Shown here: in pieces, positions 23,995 to 35,570 of the stretch | How the letters are laid out: each line of letters opens with the position of its first letter | Numbering within the stretch: the first letter of the stretch is position 1 | Assembly (NCBI GenBank): GCA_944470555.2 | Contig: OX104130.1 | Coordinates: forward strand, 66,345,160 to 66,409,159 | Origin: Heterobilharzia americana | Lineage: Eukaryota; Platyhelminthes; Trematoda; Strigeidida; Schistosomatidae | Direction: 5' to 3' | DNA: 64,000 nucleotides | Position numbers and translations under genes: made by a program | The notes under the pieces: generated by a model | The model's input: only the letters and a program-made list of their open reading frames with translations | The model's database searches: none | Told to the model about the DNA's origin: nothing

Positions 23995-24130
23995 CACTGG
24001 AATCCTTGACTCAAATTTGAGGCTCGTCAGCTAGGTGTACCTGCACCTCAGTGAGTGGCGGTGTTCCTATTTGGACGACTCTAAAATAGCACAAAATTTG
24101 CACCCTGGATTCCACCGCTAGCCAGCAGTG
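23995..24130. repeat. Sm-alpha-like repeat with internal inversion
   Basis: On the - strand the left part reads GCAGGTACACCTAGCTGACG, the 5' half of the hammerhead unit. The right part, on the + strand, reads ATAGCACAAAATTTGCACCC then CTGGATTCCACCGC, the 3' half. The two hammerhead halves are therefore in opposite orientations and cannot fold as one ribozyme on either strand. Confidence 0.55.
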
Positions 24131-24132
24131 AT

Positions 24133-25477
24133 CAACTCAAGAGACTGAAGGATGTGCTAGATTCAAAACTACGACCGGAACAGGCTATCTGGCTGGCTTC
24201 AGGAAAGACCAAATCATGTGCCGACAAAATTGCAACGCCACACCACGCATCATCATAGAACAGAGTATAGAATGGCAGTCAACTCTCTCTCTCTCTCTCT
24301 CCCTCCCTCCCTCAACTCTATCGAGTTTGAAAAGGCCTTCGACAGCGTCCACCGAGAGGTAATTTCGAAACTGCTTCAATACTACGGAATACCACAAACC
24401 TTTATCTGCCTCATTCAACAACTATATGAAGACGCCACATACCAACCAAGTAATTCACAATGGAAAGCTCACTGATGCTTTTGAAGTGAAGTGAAGTTGA
24501 GTGGAGACAGGAGTGAAACAAGGCTGCCACCTACTATCCCCCATAATATTCATGATTGTGTTGTGGTCGACTGGATCATGCAGCAAACAGTGTGGAGCGA
24601 GAAGAGGGGGATACGCTGGCTGGACTGTGAAAAACAACCTAGAAGATGTTGATCTCGCCAACGATGACTTGTCTCTGATGTTGCACAAACTGGAAGATCT
24701 ACAGGCGAAAACTAACAAGCTGACAGAAGAGTCCGGGCAGGGCAGGGCAGGGCAGCGAAGACGGGACACCATTCAAGTGAATGTAGAGAAGACAGAGGTG
24801 GTGAAGATACCGCACCAACAACTCCAACAACAACAGCTACAACAAACTCCAATCACCATGACCAGGAGAATCTTAAAGGAAGTAACCTCCTTCACCTACA
24901 CCTATCTAGGAAGCACTGTTTCAACTACAGACGCCACAGGCACAGACGAGGATGTCAAGGTCAGCCAGGATCGGAAAAGCAAGACAGGCGTTCATTAGCC
25001 TGAAACCAGTGTGGAGGGAGATCTTCTGCATTGCACTCAACATGTGGAACAAGATCTGGATTCTCAATACGAACATCAGTCAAGTCAGTGCTCCTATGTG
25101 ATGGTTGAGAGACTTGGCGACGCGTTACGACAGGGATTTCCAACAAATTACAGACATTCATCAACAACTGCCTACACTGGCTCGATACTGAAAACAGATC
25201 AGATGGCCAGAATAACAAGAATAAGCAACAGGGAACTCACTCTGGCCTCCCAACGAACCAAGCAAGAAGCTGTCGTTGAACAAATATGCACTGGAAGGCA
25301 GTGGAGATGGATTGGATTGGATTGTGCATACACTGAGAAGGCGGACTGGGGACATCACGCGTCAGGTCAGTTGCTCGAGTGGAACCCGGATGAGAAGTGA
25401 CGAGTTGGGTGTCGGAGCAGAGTGTGACATGGATGAGATCGTGTGAGGAGGAAACGAGAGGTTGTGGGCTGTCGTGA
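24133..25477 (+). mobile_element. LINE family 1 fragment D (RT and C-terminal region)
   Basis: Starts inside the RT domain (LKDVLDSKLRPEQAIW-like), contains EFEKAFDSVHREVISK, METGVKQGCHLLSPIIF and LANDDLSLM, and ends in the C-terminal domain without the (AAT)n tail. It shares the extra His codon in QGC(H)LLSP and the extra Asn codon in A(N)DD with copies A and B. It lies sense to TRPC in intron e, opposite in orientation to copies A and B. Confidence 0.82.
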
Positions 25478-25939
25478 CATAAAAGTCACTCAGTAGATCA
25501 GAGGTATAGGTTTCACGAATGTCATGGAATAGGCCTTACTAGTTTTATTTCTGTTGAAGCTCGTCGTCAATACCAGTTAGGGAGACATTACTATACTAGC
25601 TAAGATGTGTTATAAAACAATATCAGTTCAAGTTGTAACACTTAGAAGCAACGAACTAAGGAGAAACTAATGGCAGAAAAAACAAATAAATAAGTAATAA
25701 TAATAAAACAAATAAATAAATAATTGAATGAAAGAGTCAAAACATCGTCAGTGACCTCATCCTGAATTCACTTGCTATGGGGGACCTAAAATGTGAGATG
25801 CCTACATTTTGTATAACTTTTGTTGTAGCCATATCAAAAGTAATCAAAAACTTAGAAGAAAGGCAACTGTATAATGCATAAATTAACAGAACAGTAACCA
25901 GTTATTTTGAACTTAATGAGGATTTTATTTTTAGGGTAT

Positions 25940-26280
25940 TATTGATCAGAATGATATCAGTTAGAGAAGCATTAATAACACAGGGGCTCTGTGCAGCTGT
26001 TTCATCCTAGTATGGGACTCCTTAGAAGTAACCATCCACGACCCCACCTGCCAAGGATCGAAATTACGACCTTCAGGTTTCACAGCGAACGAATTAACCA
26101 TTCAGCAACTAGGTCAGAGTTCAATGATCTACAGTTACTCGCTTCTGTCGATTCGCGATATAGCGCGACTATTATCCAGAATCTTCAGTTGGCATCCGCT
26201 TCACTTCCTACATGTTGACCCTACAGGTCACGACTTCTCATTACAACTTTGGGATATTCATCTTCGATATATGTCACTAC
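25940..26280 (-). repeat. hammerhead SINE-like repeat (family B), degenerate
   Basis: Reversed tail (ATGATATCAGTTAGAG), degenerate hammerhead with CTAAGGA, B-box-like GATCGAAATTACG and a head extending to about 26280. It ends about 80 bp upstream of TRPC exon f. Confidence 0.5.
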
Positions 26281-26360
26281 TGAGTAACATATATATTATT
26301 ATCAATCTTAAAATTATTCAGTAGCACTTAATATCTCACTATCTTTTTTTTAATTTCTAG

Positions 26361-26773
26361 TTTCTAAACTTCGACGTGGTCGTGACACATATCAAATATC
26401 TGAAATACAAGAGATGGTACGTGGTAAAAAGTTCAGAGAGTCGATTAAACGAACAAGTGACAATACTGAAGAAGCTAAAGTGAAATCATCAAAACCATTA
26501 CTAGGTGGTTTAATACACTCCATTCAGAAAAAAGCAACAACTCCTTCCAAAATTGCTAGAAGTGATTCAATCAAATCTTTGAAGCCTAGTAATAGTATTG
26601 ATAGCAGTAAGTTTGCTGTTGGCCTCGTCGATGGTGGTCCAGTAGATAATCCAGCCTTTGATGACGAAGAAGTTACTACTATGGGCAAAAAGGAAGCATC
26701 TCTTCCTGTAAATGGAACAAAGTCAACTCAAGCGATTTCCATTATAGATCAGGAAAATTTCGTGTCGGATAAT
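26361..26773 (+). CDS. TRPC: TRPC-type cation channel, exon f (variable C-terminal tail)
   Basis: The acceptor TTTCTAG joins in phase 1 (G|TT, valine). It starts VSKLRRGRDTYQISEIQEM and continues as a basic, serine-rich, low-complexity tail, ending SDN at donor GTAAGT in phase 0. The first residues resemble the basic region after the coiled coil where calmodulin/IP3-receptor binding maps in vertebrate TRPC; that role is inferred only from position. The rest looks lineage-specific. Confidence 0.85.
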
Positions 26774-29365
26774 GTAAGTTCTTTAAGGAAAATTGACTAT
26801 TGAGATATTTAAGGGGACAAGTCTTCTGCCTTCAGTATAATGTCCATTGTCAGACTACTTTATCGACAGATTTTCTTCTATGAGTGTTCCTTTTGTAGGT
26901 AACGCTTTATTTCTCAATGGAAGACACCGCTGATTAGTATCATTGATTTAGTCTTTCAGCAGGAACAATAACTGTTCCCACCGTGGATTAATGTCAGTTA
27001 AGGAACAAGTAGAAACCAAAAAGTAATAGACAGTTGTTTCATTCTTATTCAGTACTAGTTATTTGTGAATAATTACTTTTCCAGGAACTGACTTCAAAGT
27101 TAAGTGATCAGCACGTCAAAGCTGAACTACTGATTTCACATATCCTATTTTCTACTTTTTAAATAGTGTTGCAGAAAAACGATGTTTCTTTTCTAATGTT
27201 AATTCATAACAGAAGATGATTTTGAAGTAAGCAACTACTCTAAAACTCTAAGCATTATTTCGTTCTGTACTCATCAGGAGTATATGTGCTCCTCTTAGCT
27301 GTTTGTTGAATGTAAAGTTCACAATTAGCACCGTATCTTTGATTAACTCCACTAAATTTCACCTAGAGAGAATTCTATTGAAAATTTACATCCTTTTTAT
27401 TAAGGTAGGCTAGAAATGAGGATAGATGACCGTTATTGATAATGGATGTTAGTCATATTATATCTTGAACTTACTGGATTCTACTAAATGTAGACTACTG
27501 GATCGAGGACTACTGGTTGATCGTGAACGTGTTCACTCTGGGAAGTATAAATTTTGTCTTCGATGAGCATTGAAGTTTAGTTCTTCAGTTATTTACAGGG
27601 GTTGATCGATTTATTTTAATGTAGCTCCCTTAAGGGATTAACACTAATTCGAGAACTTGGGAGCTCTGGATAGCTGTTTCACCATTGCTTGATACTCCTC
27701 AGTAGTGGGCTCCAAGTTAGTAAGTACAGATCTTTGGATAATCTGTTCTCTTCCTAATCACCATCTTGTTTTCATCCGTTCTTGTTAATACGTGTTACAT
27801 ATGCTGTGCCTTTTCATCTTCGCGTCACAACAAATCATGCTTGTAATGCGATCCCATCGTCCACCCACTCTTTCTGTTCGATTAACGCTCTCTGTATTGG
27901 TTAAGAATCTCATTTATTTCTATCCTTTTTATACTTGTGACCTTCATTCGTATTGGCTGTTTTTATTTCTTTGGTTAATTTTGTCTATGGACTAGTCTTA
28001 GTCATTTAACTAGCCTCGTTTGAGGGGCGAGCTGCTGCTTTCAACTGTACATTATTTGTAGATCATTTGCTTGAATCCTGTTGCCTTTTTTGTAATTGAT
28101 TTGGCGTTTTTCCCCATGGAAGCAGCATATTTGAAGTTAGCATTTATCGTTATTATTCTAGGTATATCGCTTATTTAGAGTAACGCTTTACCTATAAGCC
28201 TTGTTAATTGTGTTCTACACTTTTGTGGTTGGCGTGTCACTATTTGCCTGCGGGTCTAACAGTCGCCGTTTCAGATTAAAAACAGCGATTTTGTTGTTTT
28301 TTCCCAACTTTTTAAGGGCTTGAACTATGACCATGAGTCTTTCATTTGTTTTTAGTTGGGAACACATTGTAGCATATTTTTTTTTATAATTTACTTTTGT
28401 TATTTTAAAACTGGAATGTTTAAAAAGCGTTTTTATTTCATTGTTAAAGTAAGTTTAGATTATGGAAGCATGTTGAATTCGTTGATTTTTCTGATTGAAT
28501 AATAATTCAAGATTTTATGATAAAGTCAACCATAAAATATTCTTGAGTTACACATTTTTTACTAACTTCAGCACTTTAAACTCTTTGACTGTGCCAGAGT
28601 CAATGGTTTGTTCAGTGAAACTGTCTTTATGGCGATCGTCAAGGTAACTATAGCGGCAAAAATGTATCGACTTGCATTCATGATGGAAAGTTACTGGTTG
28701 TCTGTCAAAACCTTCGTATTAACCTTGACTGATTATTCGTTATTTGATGAAGGTCACATTTTATAACTTATTTTTTTCGCATCTTTTGTTATCTAACTAA
28801 TTACAATGAGTCAATAGTATCAGATCATAATCTGAGGTAATCAGATGGACTATCAGAACAGTTTACAGTTAACCTGGAACATACTTATGTATATTTATAC
28901 CTGATCCTACCACATACAAATACACACATTTACGGTTACGACAGACTCGTGAAGTGAAGTTTGTATATCAATAAGTGGTAAGGTTTGTCTCTTCAGTTTA
29001 TCGGAAGCGCTTTTTTACCTGCTTGTGATTCATTGAAAATGTTGAAATTCACAAGTTTGTTTTCACTAATCTCAATAGCTAAACAAGGTGAAATACCTTG
29101 TGAATACTGCGAATGTTTATTTTTCTATCTTTTCTTAACATAAAGTATGAATCTTACAGTAGTCAAACAAATCAGTTATCACCTCTTTCTTCACTCAAGT
29201 GACAACTAACTTCATTCCTCCTGCAGTGACCTTGGGAACTATGGATGTAACTGATTGGCAAATTATGCAATACTCCTTAGTTCCTGATACTTCACTGAAC
29301 TGTTAAAAGGTTAGGACACAAAGACTGATCTGTAACTTAAAGGACGACCTTTGGCAGACAAAATG
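26774..29365. other. TRPC intron f, left part
   Basis: Mostly AT-rich; 27780-28450 is notably T-rich on the + strand. One degenerate family-B hammerhead repeat lies at 27590-27715 (- strand; core CTGAGGA present, stem II broken). A short missing TRPC exon may be hidden in this intron, but no convincing candidate was found. Confidence 0.4.
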
Positions 29366-29369
29366 GGGC

Positions 29370-29480
29370 TCCTCAGTAGGAGGAGTCCCATACTGAGATG
29401 AAACAGCTATCCAGTGTTCCCGGGTCCTCAATCACTCTCCAACTGATGTCAGTCCGTGATGAATACAGACTTTAAATGTT
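29370..29480 (+). repeat. hammerhead SINE-like repeat (family B), 3' fragment
   Basis: Begins near the hammerhead (GGAGGAGTCCCATACTGAGA, core altered), followed by ATGAAACAGCTATCCAGTG and the tail ending GATGTCAGTCCGTGATGAAT. The tRNA-like head is missing. Confidence 0.55.
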
Positions 29481-29639
29481 GATTTCAGTTTTAGGCAGTT
29501 CTAGTCACTTCCCTAATGAAAAAATCTAATAACAGATCAGTGAGATGTTATTAACCACCAATGGACCAGTGTGTCCAATACTTTAGTGTTTGGGATTAGT
29601 TTATAAACGATAATATCATTGGAATATATTTAACGAATA

Positions 29640-29715
29640 TAAACGAGTCAACTTCAAGGCCACTTGATAATCTGAAGAAATATTAAATCACGAGTGTTGT
29701 TAGTCAAAATATTAA
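29640..29715. repeat. MITE-like palindrome, partial
   Basis: AACTTCAAGGCCACTTGATAATCTGAAG matches the left arm of the palindromic family, interrupted here by spaces of divergence. No right arm was found. Confidence 0.4.
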
Positions 29716-29754
29716 TGTAGTAAGAGCAACGCATAAGGATACAGATAAGTAGTA

Positions 29755-30370
29755 TATATTATCATTTGCGTCCTAGGTTCCTAGTGGAACAGAAAGCTTC
29801 TGTAGCACGTCAACATTTCACTCTATTCTCTGCAGTCTTTCCAACCTGGTTACATCACTGCTCATCAGCTTCCATTCCTTCCTCACACCATCTCCTCCAT
29901 ATCACACTCGGTCTCGGATACCCAACTCGTCGTTTCCCATGTGGGTTCCACTCAACGGCCTGGCCTCACACGTGGTGTTCCCAAACAGTCTCCTCAGTGT
30001 ATGCCCAATCCATCTCCACTTTCATCTTCACCATATTTGTTGGGCAATACGTTGTTGGTCGGTTGGTTCGTTGGGAGGCCAGAGTGAGTTTCCTGTTGCT
30101 TATTCTTATTATTGTCGCCATCCATCTGATCTTCAGTGTCAGTATCGAGTGAGTGAGTGAGTGAGTGAGTGAGTGAGTGAGCGAGCGAGTGTAGGTGGCA
30201 GCTGTTGATCATGTGTGTTTGTAGTTTGTTGGAAATGGTTTTCGTCAGGCGCCTGGAAATCTCTCAACCATGACATGGGGGCACTGACTGACTTGACTGA
30301 CATTAGTGTTGAGTATCTGAATCTTGTTCACGCATTATGCTGAGTACAGTAGTCTCCACGTAAAAGTGAC
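29755..30370 (-). mobile_element. LINE family 1 3' fragment, near-identical to 34425-35000
   Basis: 3' UTR and C-terminal remnant ending near 30370. Over about 550 bp it matches the fragment at 34425-35000 almost base for base, apart from the (GAGT)n length at 30148-30185. Confidence 0.78.
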
Positions 30371-30649
30371 ATCGATGGATCTATGAGAAGTCAGGCAGAT
30401 GGAAAATACAGTATTGGATGAGAATACAAAGCACATGAAGTGGGTGGTACAACACGCAGACAAAGAGATGATTTGGAAATGGTCAAATGATTACTAGGTA
30501 TTGGAATTTTATCAATATCCAGTCGCGTTGACATCTGCAATTGAGAAGGTTATGATCAATTTATATTGATTATCATGTTGAGTATGTGACATAGCCGTCA
30601 TTTGGCAGACTAGGATTTATACTGGGTAGTAATTGAAGGTGAAATGAGA

Positions 30650-30905
30650 ATTTGGAGCGCGGAGGGATTGGAACAAATGACCACCGGGTTTCCGGCCGGA
30701 TGCTCTATCGACTGATGTACCAGGCCTGACTGCTGACCAGGTTTTTATTTCATTTCAATCGCAATGGGCTTTTTCCGACTACACTTGGTGACTGAAGTGA
30801 ACTAAAAATCTGGTCAGCAGCTGGGCCTCGTAGCTCAGTAGCGGTTCATTTTTTCGGTATAGATCAGTTTATGTCCATCTGGGTCAGGATTTGACCGGAA
30901 CGTCT
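30650..30905. repeat. two divergent tRNA-like blocks, head to head
   Basis: On the - strand 30655-30757 reads GGCCTGGTACATCAGTCGAT then AGAGCATCCGGCCGGAAACC, a tRNA-like head related to 54060-54150. On the + strand 30827-30905 reads GGGCCTCGTAGCTCAGTAGC, again tRNA-like. Neither folds cleanly into a cloverleaf by eye, so these are SINE heads rather than tRNA genes. Confidence 0.45.
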
Positions 30906-31743
30906 CACAAATATTGACGCCAGAGTGAAAGTTGACATTAAATATGACTTATATTTGGATAAATCAACAGCCACTCAAACAGAGCTTCAAACCCTGTCAA
31001 CTAGTTAGAATAGTGGATCCGTTTCATCTGCCTACTAACATACATTCGATAAACAGGTAATCATCAGGATTCAGAATTAACACTAGTCTTTTCTCGACTT
31101 CTCTACTCATGACCTATGTTGTGGCTGGTTGCTTTAAGTCTTTTAGATTTGTTGAGATGGATGATTGTGTTTTTGTCACTAGGACATTGGATGTGATAAA
31201 GTAGCGAGGTTCTTTTCTGATTATTATTTCAGTTAAACTGATTCGTTCATTTTTTTTCTGCGCTAATTGGCATTTGCTACTTTTCTCTTTCTTTCTTTAA
31301 CTGTTGTTGTAAATTTGTTGAACTTTTGCTTCAGAAACACCAAAGTTGAAAGTTATATTCTAAATATTCTAGTTAGAGTAAATATTAGTTTGGAATGCTT
31401 GATGAAATGGTTGAAAATCGGTAACAATACTGAAGATTTTCACACTATGTGTCACCTTCAAAATTTTGAGCATTCAATTATTCCCTTCTATTTTAACACT
31501 TCAGTCTACTTTGATGTTATTCTGTTTCGATCCATTTCTTCGTTCCACGCTGTTGTAAAGTGTGACAACTTGGACTGATACATTTCAGAGCAAATTTCTA
31601 TGGTTTGTGATCTCTGGTTATTCTACCATGTGGTAATGAATAGAATACATTTAGTGAAGTAATCAAAATTTTAGTTTTTTCGACAGTATACTACTAAGCA
31701 TGTGACACTCCTCATAAAAGTAGTGTTTTTCATATCATTGTAG

Positions 31744-32177
31744 GTGATTCAACCAATCCACCAACGGTTACTCCATGTACTAGTACTATAGTATGTGAAG
31801 AAGTGGTAGACTACACTACTGATCAAACGCTAATTAGTAGTAGTACAGCATCACAGCATATAAATTCGTCACAACTACCACTTCAGTCAACAAGTCGAAC
31901 CATAAAAACAACACTAGAAGAAACAAAAGATGGTAATAATTACACTACTCCAAAAAGTTCAACTGAAACAAGACATCCAGATAACAAGAAGTCATCTTTA
32001 AAAGGTAATATTTCAGACAGAATAGTGGTGGAAAACCAACAAACTGGAACACTGACAACACATCCTGATGCATGTCGTTCAACTGATAAGGAGGTTAGAC
32101 ATCGTAAAAAAGGCGATAAACAGAAAACAGAGTATCATTCTCCGCATTTGCAGGATCAGCGTAGTGATTTTGTTTGA
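31744..32177 (+). CDS. TRPC: TRPC-type cation channel, probable terminal exon
   Basis: Acceptor CATTGTAG is followed by an open frame to a TGA at 32175-32177. The peptide is Thr/Ser/Lys-rich (GDSTNPPTV..., ending LQDQRSDFV) and of low complexity, in keeping with the preceding tail exon. The frame needs a phase-1 entry, but the previous visible exon ends in phase 0. Either a small exon of 3n+1 nt lies in 26774-31743, or one boundary differs. The final residues end in a hydrophobic residue and could be a PDZ ligand, but this is weak. Confidence 0.65.
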
Positions 32178-32310
32178 ATTCAAAGATGATATCTACAGAA
32201 AGGAATGGTTGAAAGAATGAACAATATTCGCTTTGTTATTTGTTTGATCCTGCTGGATAGGATAACTTAATTTTTTTGTAGTAAAGTTAATGAAGTTAAA
32301 AAATCACTTG

Positions 32311-32316
32311 AATAAA
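32311..32316 (+). promoter_or_regulatory. candidate polyadenylation signal of the TRPC gene
   Basis: AATAAA lies 134 nt after the TRPC stop codon in an AT-rich stretch. It is the first canonical hexamer seen downstream. No transcript data support it. Confidence 0.35.
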
Positions 32317-32698
32317 TTTTGTTTTTCTAATCTTGATTATAACATTTATCAACACGGAATAGGACTGAAGAAGACTGTTAAATATTTGTGTGTAACAGTT
32401 TTACACAGTTCCTTGTTAGCGGCTGGGTGTAGAATCTACAATGTATCTTTCATCCTAGTTCTTGAAATTCGAGTACCTAAATCACTGAACAATGCTTCCA
32501 CAAACTGCATCTTACTATTCATCGCAAACAGCGTTCCGTGTGTGTGATTGTATCACTAAGCAGAAAATCATATCTCATGATGCTGATGTGTATTGTGTTA
32601 GTAACAGGTTACAGTCATCTGAAAACATCTTTTGTTAAATTGATTAAACTAAGTTGAAGAGTAACTGTGTTTTAAAGAGGTACGAATTACTTTATCAT

Positions 32699-32723
32699 TG
32701 TTATATCTTCGTACGCCAACGGC

Positions 32724-32773
<50 letters not shown>

Positions 32774-33131
32774 CGAATAATAGAATGTGCACGCTTAGCT
32801 GATAGCCAACTTAGTACGCAAGAGCCATGGACTGCAACCCCGGGGTGAATAGAGAGAAGACCGAAGCTGTCAGACGTGAGAGTTTATTACTCCGAAAGTA
32901 TAATAATCAATCAGTCCAAAACATGTGAATATGTATACACATAAAATATGACCTTGTCCGCAATTGGAGAAATTCTCATAGTAAGAGTAAAAGTTAACCA
33001 ATCAGCGAATTACATTACAATGCGGGCAGAAATTAAACTACTAGCCATACTTTAAAAATGGTGTGAGAATGCCAAGTTAAAAATGCTTAGACCGATAACA
33101 ATGTTTTATACAAAACTGGGGCCTTACAACA
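32699..33131 (-). mobile_element. solo LTR with target-site duplication (LTR family R, copy 1)
   Basis: On the - strand it starts TGTTGTAAGGCCCC, and it ends in CA (TG on the + strand at 32699). It is flanked on both sides by ATCAT (32694-32698 and 33132-33136). Length is 433 bp, including a (TA)n run at 32727-32771. A second copy with its own duplication lies at 46893-47938. A 5-bp duplication fits gypsy or BEL elements. Confidence 0.75.
32727..32771 (+). repeat. (TA)n inside solo LTR
   Basis: An uninterrupted TA dinucleotide run of about 45 bp inside the LTR. It is absent from the second copy of the LTR. Confidence 0.95.
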
Positions 33132-33364
33132 ATCATCTAATATTGAAATCATAGTACTAATCAATCATAGCACTAATCAGTCAAAAGATGTTGAGCAATG
33201 TCATACAGTATAGCTGCTGATATCCATCAAAGCTTATTGATCAATTTCATTGGTATATATGCTCATTATAGGAATGGCTTGATAATGCAGATGTTTAATA
33301 TAAAATATAAAAACTTCCAATGATAAAATGATACCCATTGGGACTTAAAAATGTGGTAAACTAT

Positions 33365-33510
33365 GTTATAGTGCTTGAGATGATAGGTACTGGCTTTGAG
33401 TTCAGATAGGAACACCAGTACTCACTGATGATGAAACTAAATTCAGCTTATGGGTTTTAAATAAGACGAAACGTGCGTTTCAGATTCCACTTCTTACCAC
33501 TGCCAAATGT
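33365..33510 (+). repeat. Sm-alpha-like repeat, strongly decayed
   Basis: Recognised from GAACACCAGTACTCACTGAT, AATAAGACGAAACGTGCG and CAGATTCC. The hammerhead core reads CTTATGG, so it is inactive. The GAAA box remains. Confidence 0.5.
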
Positions 33511-33987
33511 ATTACTTGCCGAATGAGTTACTAGTGCATAACCAATACAGTCCTTTCACATTTCGTAGATAGTGCTTGTACTCATGCATGTGAATACCTC
33601 CTCATTACCAAAAGCTACCAGATAACGAATATTCCAACCTGGAGAAGTTGTCATCATTCGGTCTGAACACTCTGAATTATGTGTGAAAACGAAACATGTG
33701 CAATCATTACTACTATCTTCCTTGGCTAGATTGAAATTGAAAAATTCTTAAGCACCGTGTTGCACTACCTGTTAGAATTGTTAACTTCCTAAGTGCTTGT
33801 AAATATTCCTGCACCCATTCTAAGTTGTTTGAAAGTTAACAATAAATATAGATCACTTTCATCCAATCAACGATGGGGAATTATAAAATAATTTTATCAT
33901 AAACAGTACTCATACCTTAAGGGTTCAGTTAGAAAGACAATGCGTGATAAGGGTTTAATTAAACAAGCTTAACATTAATTTTTTTAA

Positions 33988-34200
33988 GTTGGTATTCATA
34001 ATGGAGTGATATCAGTTAGAGGATCACTGGAAACCTGAGAGCACTGGACAACTGTCTTGTCCTAGTGTGGGACTCATTAGCAGTGCACAGCCACGACCCC
34101 GACAGGGATCGAACCCACGGCCTTCAGGTTCCATGGTCTACACGTTACCATTGAGCAACTGTGTCGAAATCCAATGGTCCATATTTTTTAATTTCTGTCA
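33988..34200 (-). repeat. hammerhead SINE-like repeat (family B), left half of an inverted pair
   Basis: Tail, decayed hammerhead (CTAATGA; G5 to A; AAGA instead of GAAA), B box GGTTCGATCCC intact and an A-box-like GCTCAATGG. Its head meets the + copy at 34201-34372. Confidence 0.68.
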
Positions 34201-34372
34201 GTTCAATTCCTGGAGGGGTCGTGGGTACACACTGCTGAAGAGTCGCATATGAGGACAAAACAGATATCCAGTACTCCCACGTTTCCAATGTTCCTCCAAC
34301 TGATGTCAGTCCATGATGAATACCAACTTGAAAAAATCTCTTAATCCCTACAAACTCCCAAATTCAATTAAC
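34201..34372 (+). repeat. hammerhead SINE-like repeat (family B), right half of an inverted pair
   Basis: Starts after the B-box region. The hammerhead has CTGAAGA (core intact) but G12 is A (GGACAAAAC). Tail TGATGTCAGTCCATGATGAA. It should be inactive. Confidence 0.65.
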
Positions 34373-34424
34373 ATAGATTATCTGGCTAATGCATAATGCT
34401 TATTTGTGAGTGCTGATTTCGAAA

Positions 34425-35570
34425 TTATTATTATTATTATTTGCCTCTTGGGTTCCTAGTGGAACAGAAAGCTTCTGTAGCACGTCAACATTTCACTCTA
34501 TTCTCTGCAGTCTTTCCAACCTGGTTACATCACTGCTCATCAGCTTCCATTCCTTCCTCACACCATCTCCTCCATATCACACTCGGTCTCGGATACCCAA
34601 CTCGTCGTTTCCCATGTGGGTTCCACTCAACGGCCTGGCCTCACACGTGGTGTTCCCAAACAGTCTCCTCAGTGTATGCCCAATCCATCTCCACTTTCAT
34701 CTTCACCATATTTGTTGGGCAATACGTTGTTGGTCGGTTGGTTCGTTGGGAGGCCAGAGTGAGTTTCCTGTTGCTTATTCTTATTATTGTCGCCATCCAT
34801 CTGATCTTCAGTGTCAGTATCGAGTGAGTGAGTGAGCGAGCGAGTGTAGGTGGCAGCTGTTGATCATGTGTGTTTGTAGTTTGTTGGAAATGGTTTTCGT
34901 CAGGCGCCTGGAAATCTCTCAACCATGACATGGGGGCACTGACTGACTTGACTGACATTAGTGTTGAGTATCTGAATCTCGTTCACGCTTTATGCTGAGT
35001 GGAGTGGACTGGAGTGCAGTGGAGTGCAGTGGGGTGCAGTGCAGTGCAGTGGAGTTGAGTGAAGTAGATCTCCACAATGATTTCAGATTAATGAAGGAAA
35101 GCCTGTCTTGCTGTAATTCAGATTCTGGTTTTGACATCCTCATTTGTGCCGCCTGTAGTTGAAACGATGCTGCTTAGGTAGTTGGTGAAAGAGACAACTT
35201 CCTTTAGATTTCTCTCGTTCATGGTGATTGGTGCTTGTTGTTGTTGTTGTTGTTGGTTGGGTATCTTCATCACCTCTGTCTTCTCTACATTCGCTTGAAT
35301 AGTGTCCTGTTTTCGCTGCCTCTTCCGCCAACTTGTTGGTTTTTTTGTAGATTTCCGAGTTTGTGCAACATAGGATATTAGACATAAAGCATCATCGTTG
35401 ACGAAATCCAAATCTCCTACCGTCTTTTCATCGGTCAAACAGCGTGCGTATGCCTATCTTCTCGCTCCTCATGGTTTATTGCCTGATATAGTCCACCACA
35501 ATCAGGAAGATCACTGGTGATAGTTGGCGGCAATCTTGTCATACTCCTGTCTTCACTTGATTTTGAAATA
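34425..35570 (-). mobile_element. LINE family 1 3' fragment, longer
   Basis: From (ATT)n at 34425 through the C-terminal domain into RT. Near 35380-35420 the - strand reads DLDFVNDDALCL, with an extra codon in the FADD box. An extra codon is also present in QDC(R)QLSP near 35495-35525. It contains a short GAGT run at 34823-34845 and a (GCAGTGGAGT)-type stretch near 35005-35050. Confidence 0.78.

Noticed and set aside
31267..31578. A 103-codon + strand frame in the last TRPC intron
   Set aside because: No splice sites in phase, no similarity to the channel, and composition like surrounding intron DNA.
34410..34835. A 141-codon + strand frame, with a near-copy at 29766-30152
   Set aside because: It is the antisense of the LINE family 1 C-terminal and 3' UTR region. 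Repetition reflects the element, not a gene family.
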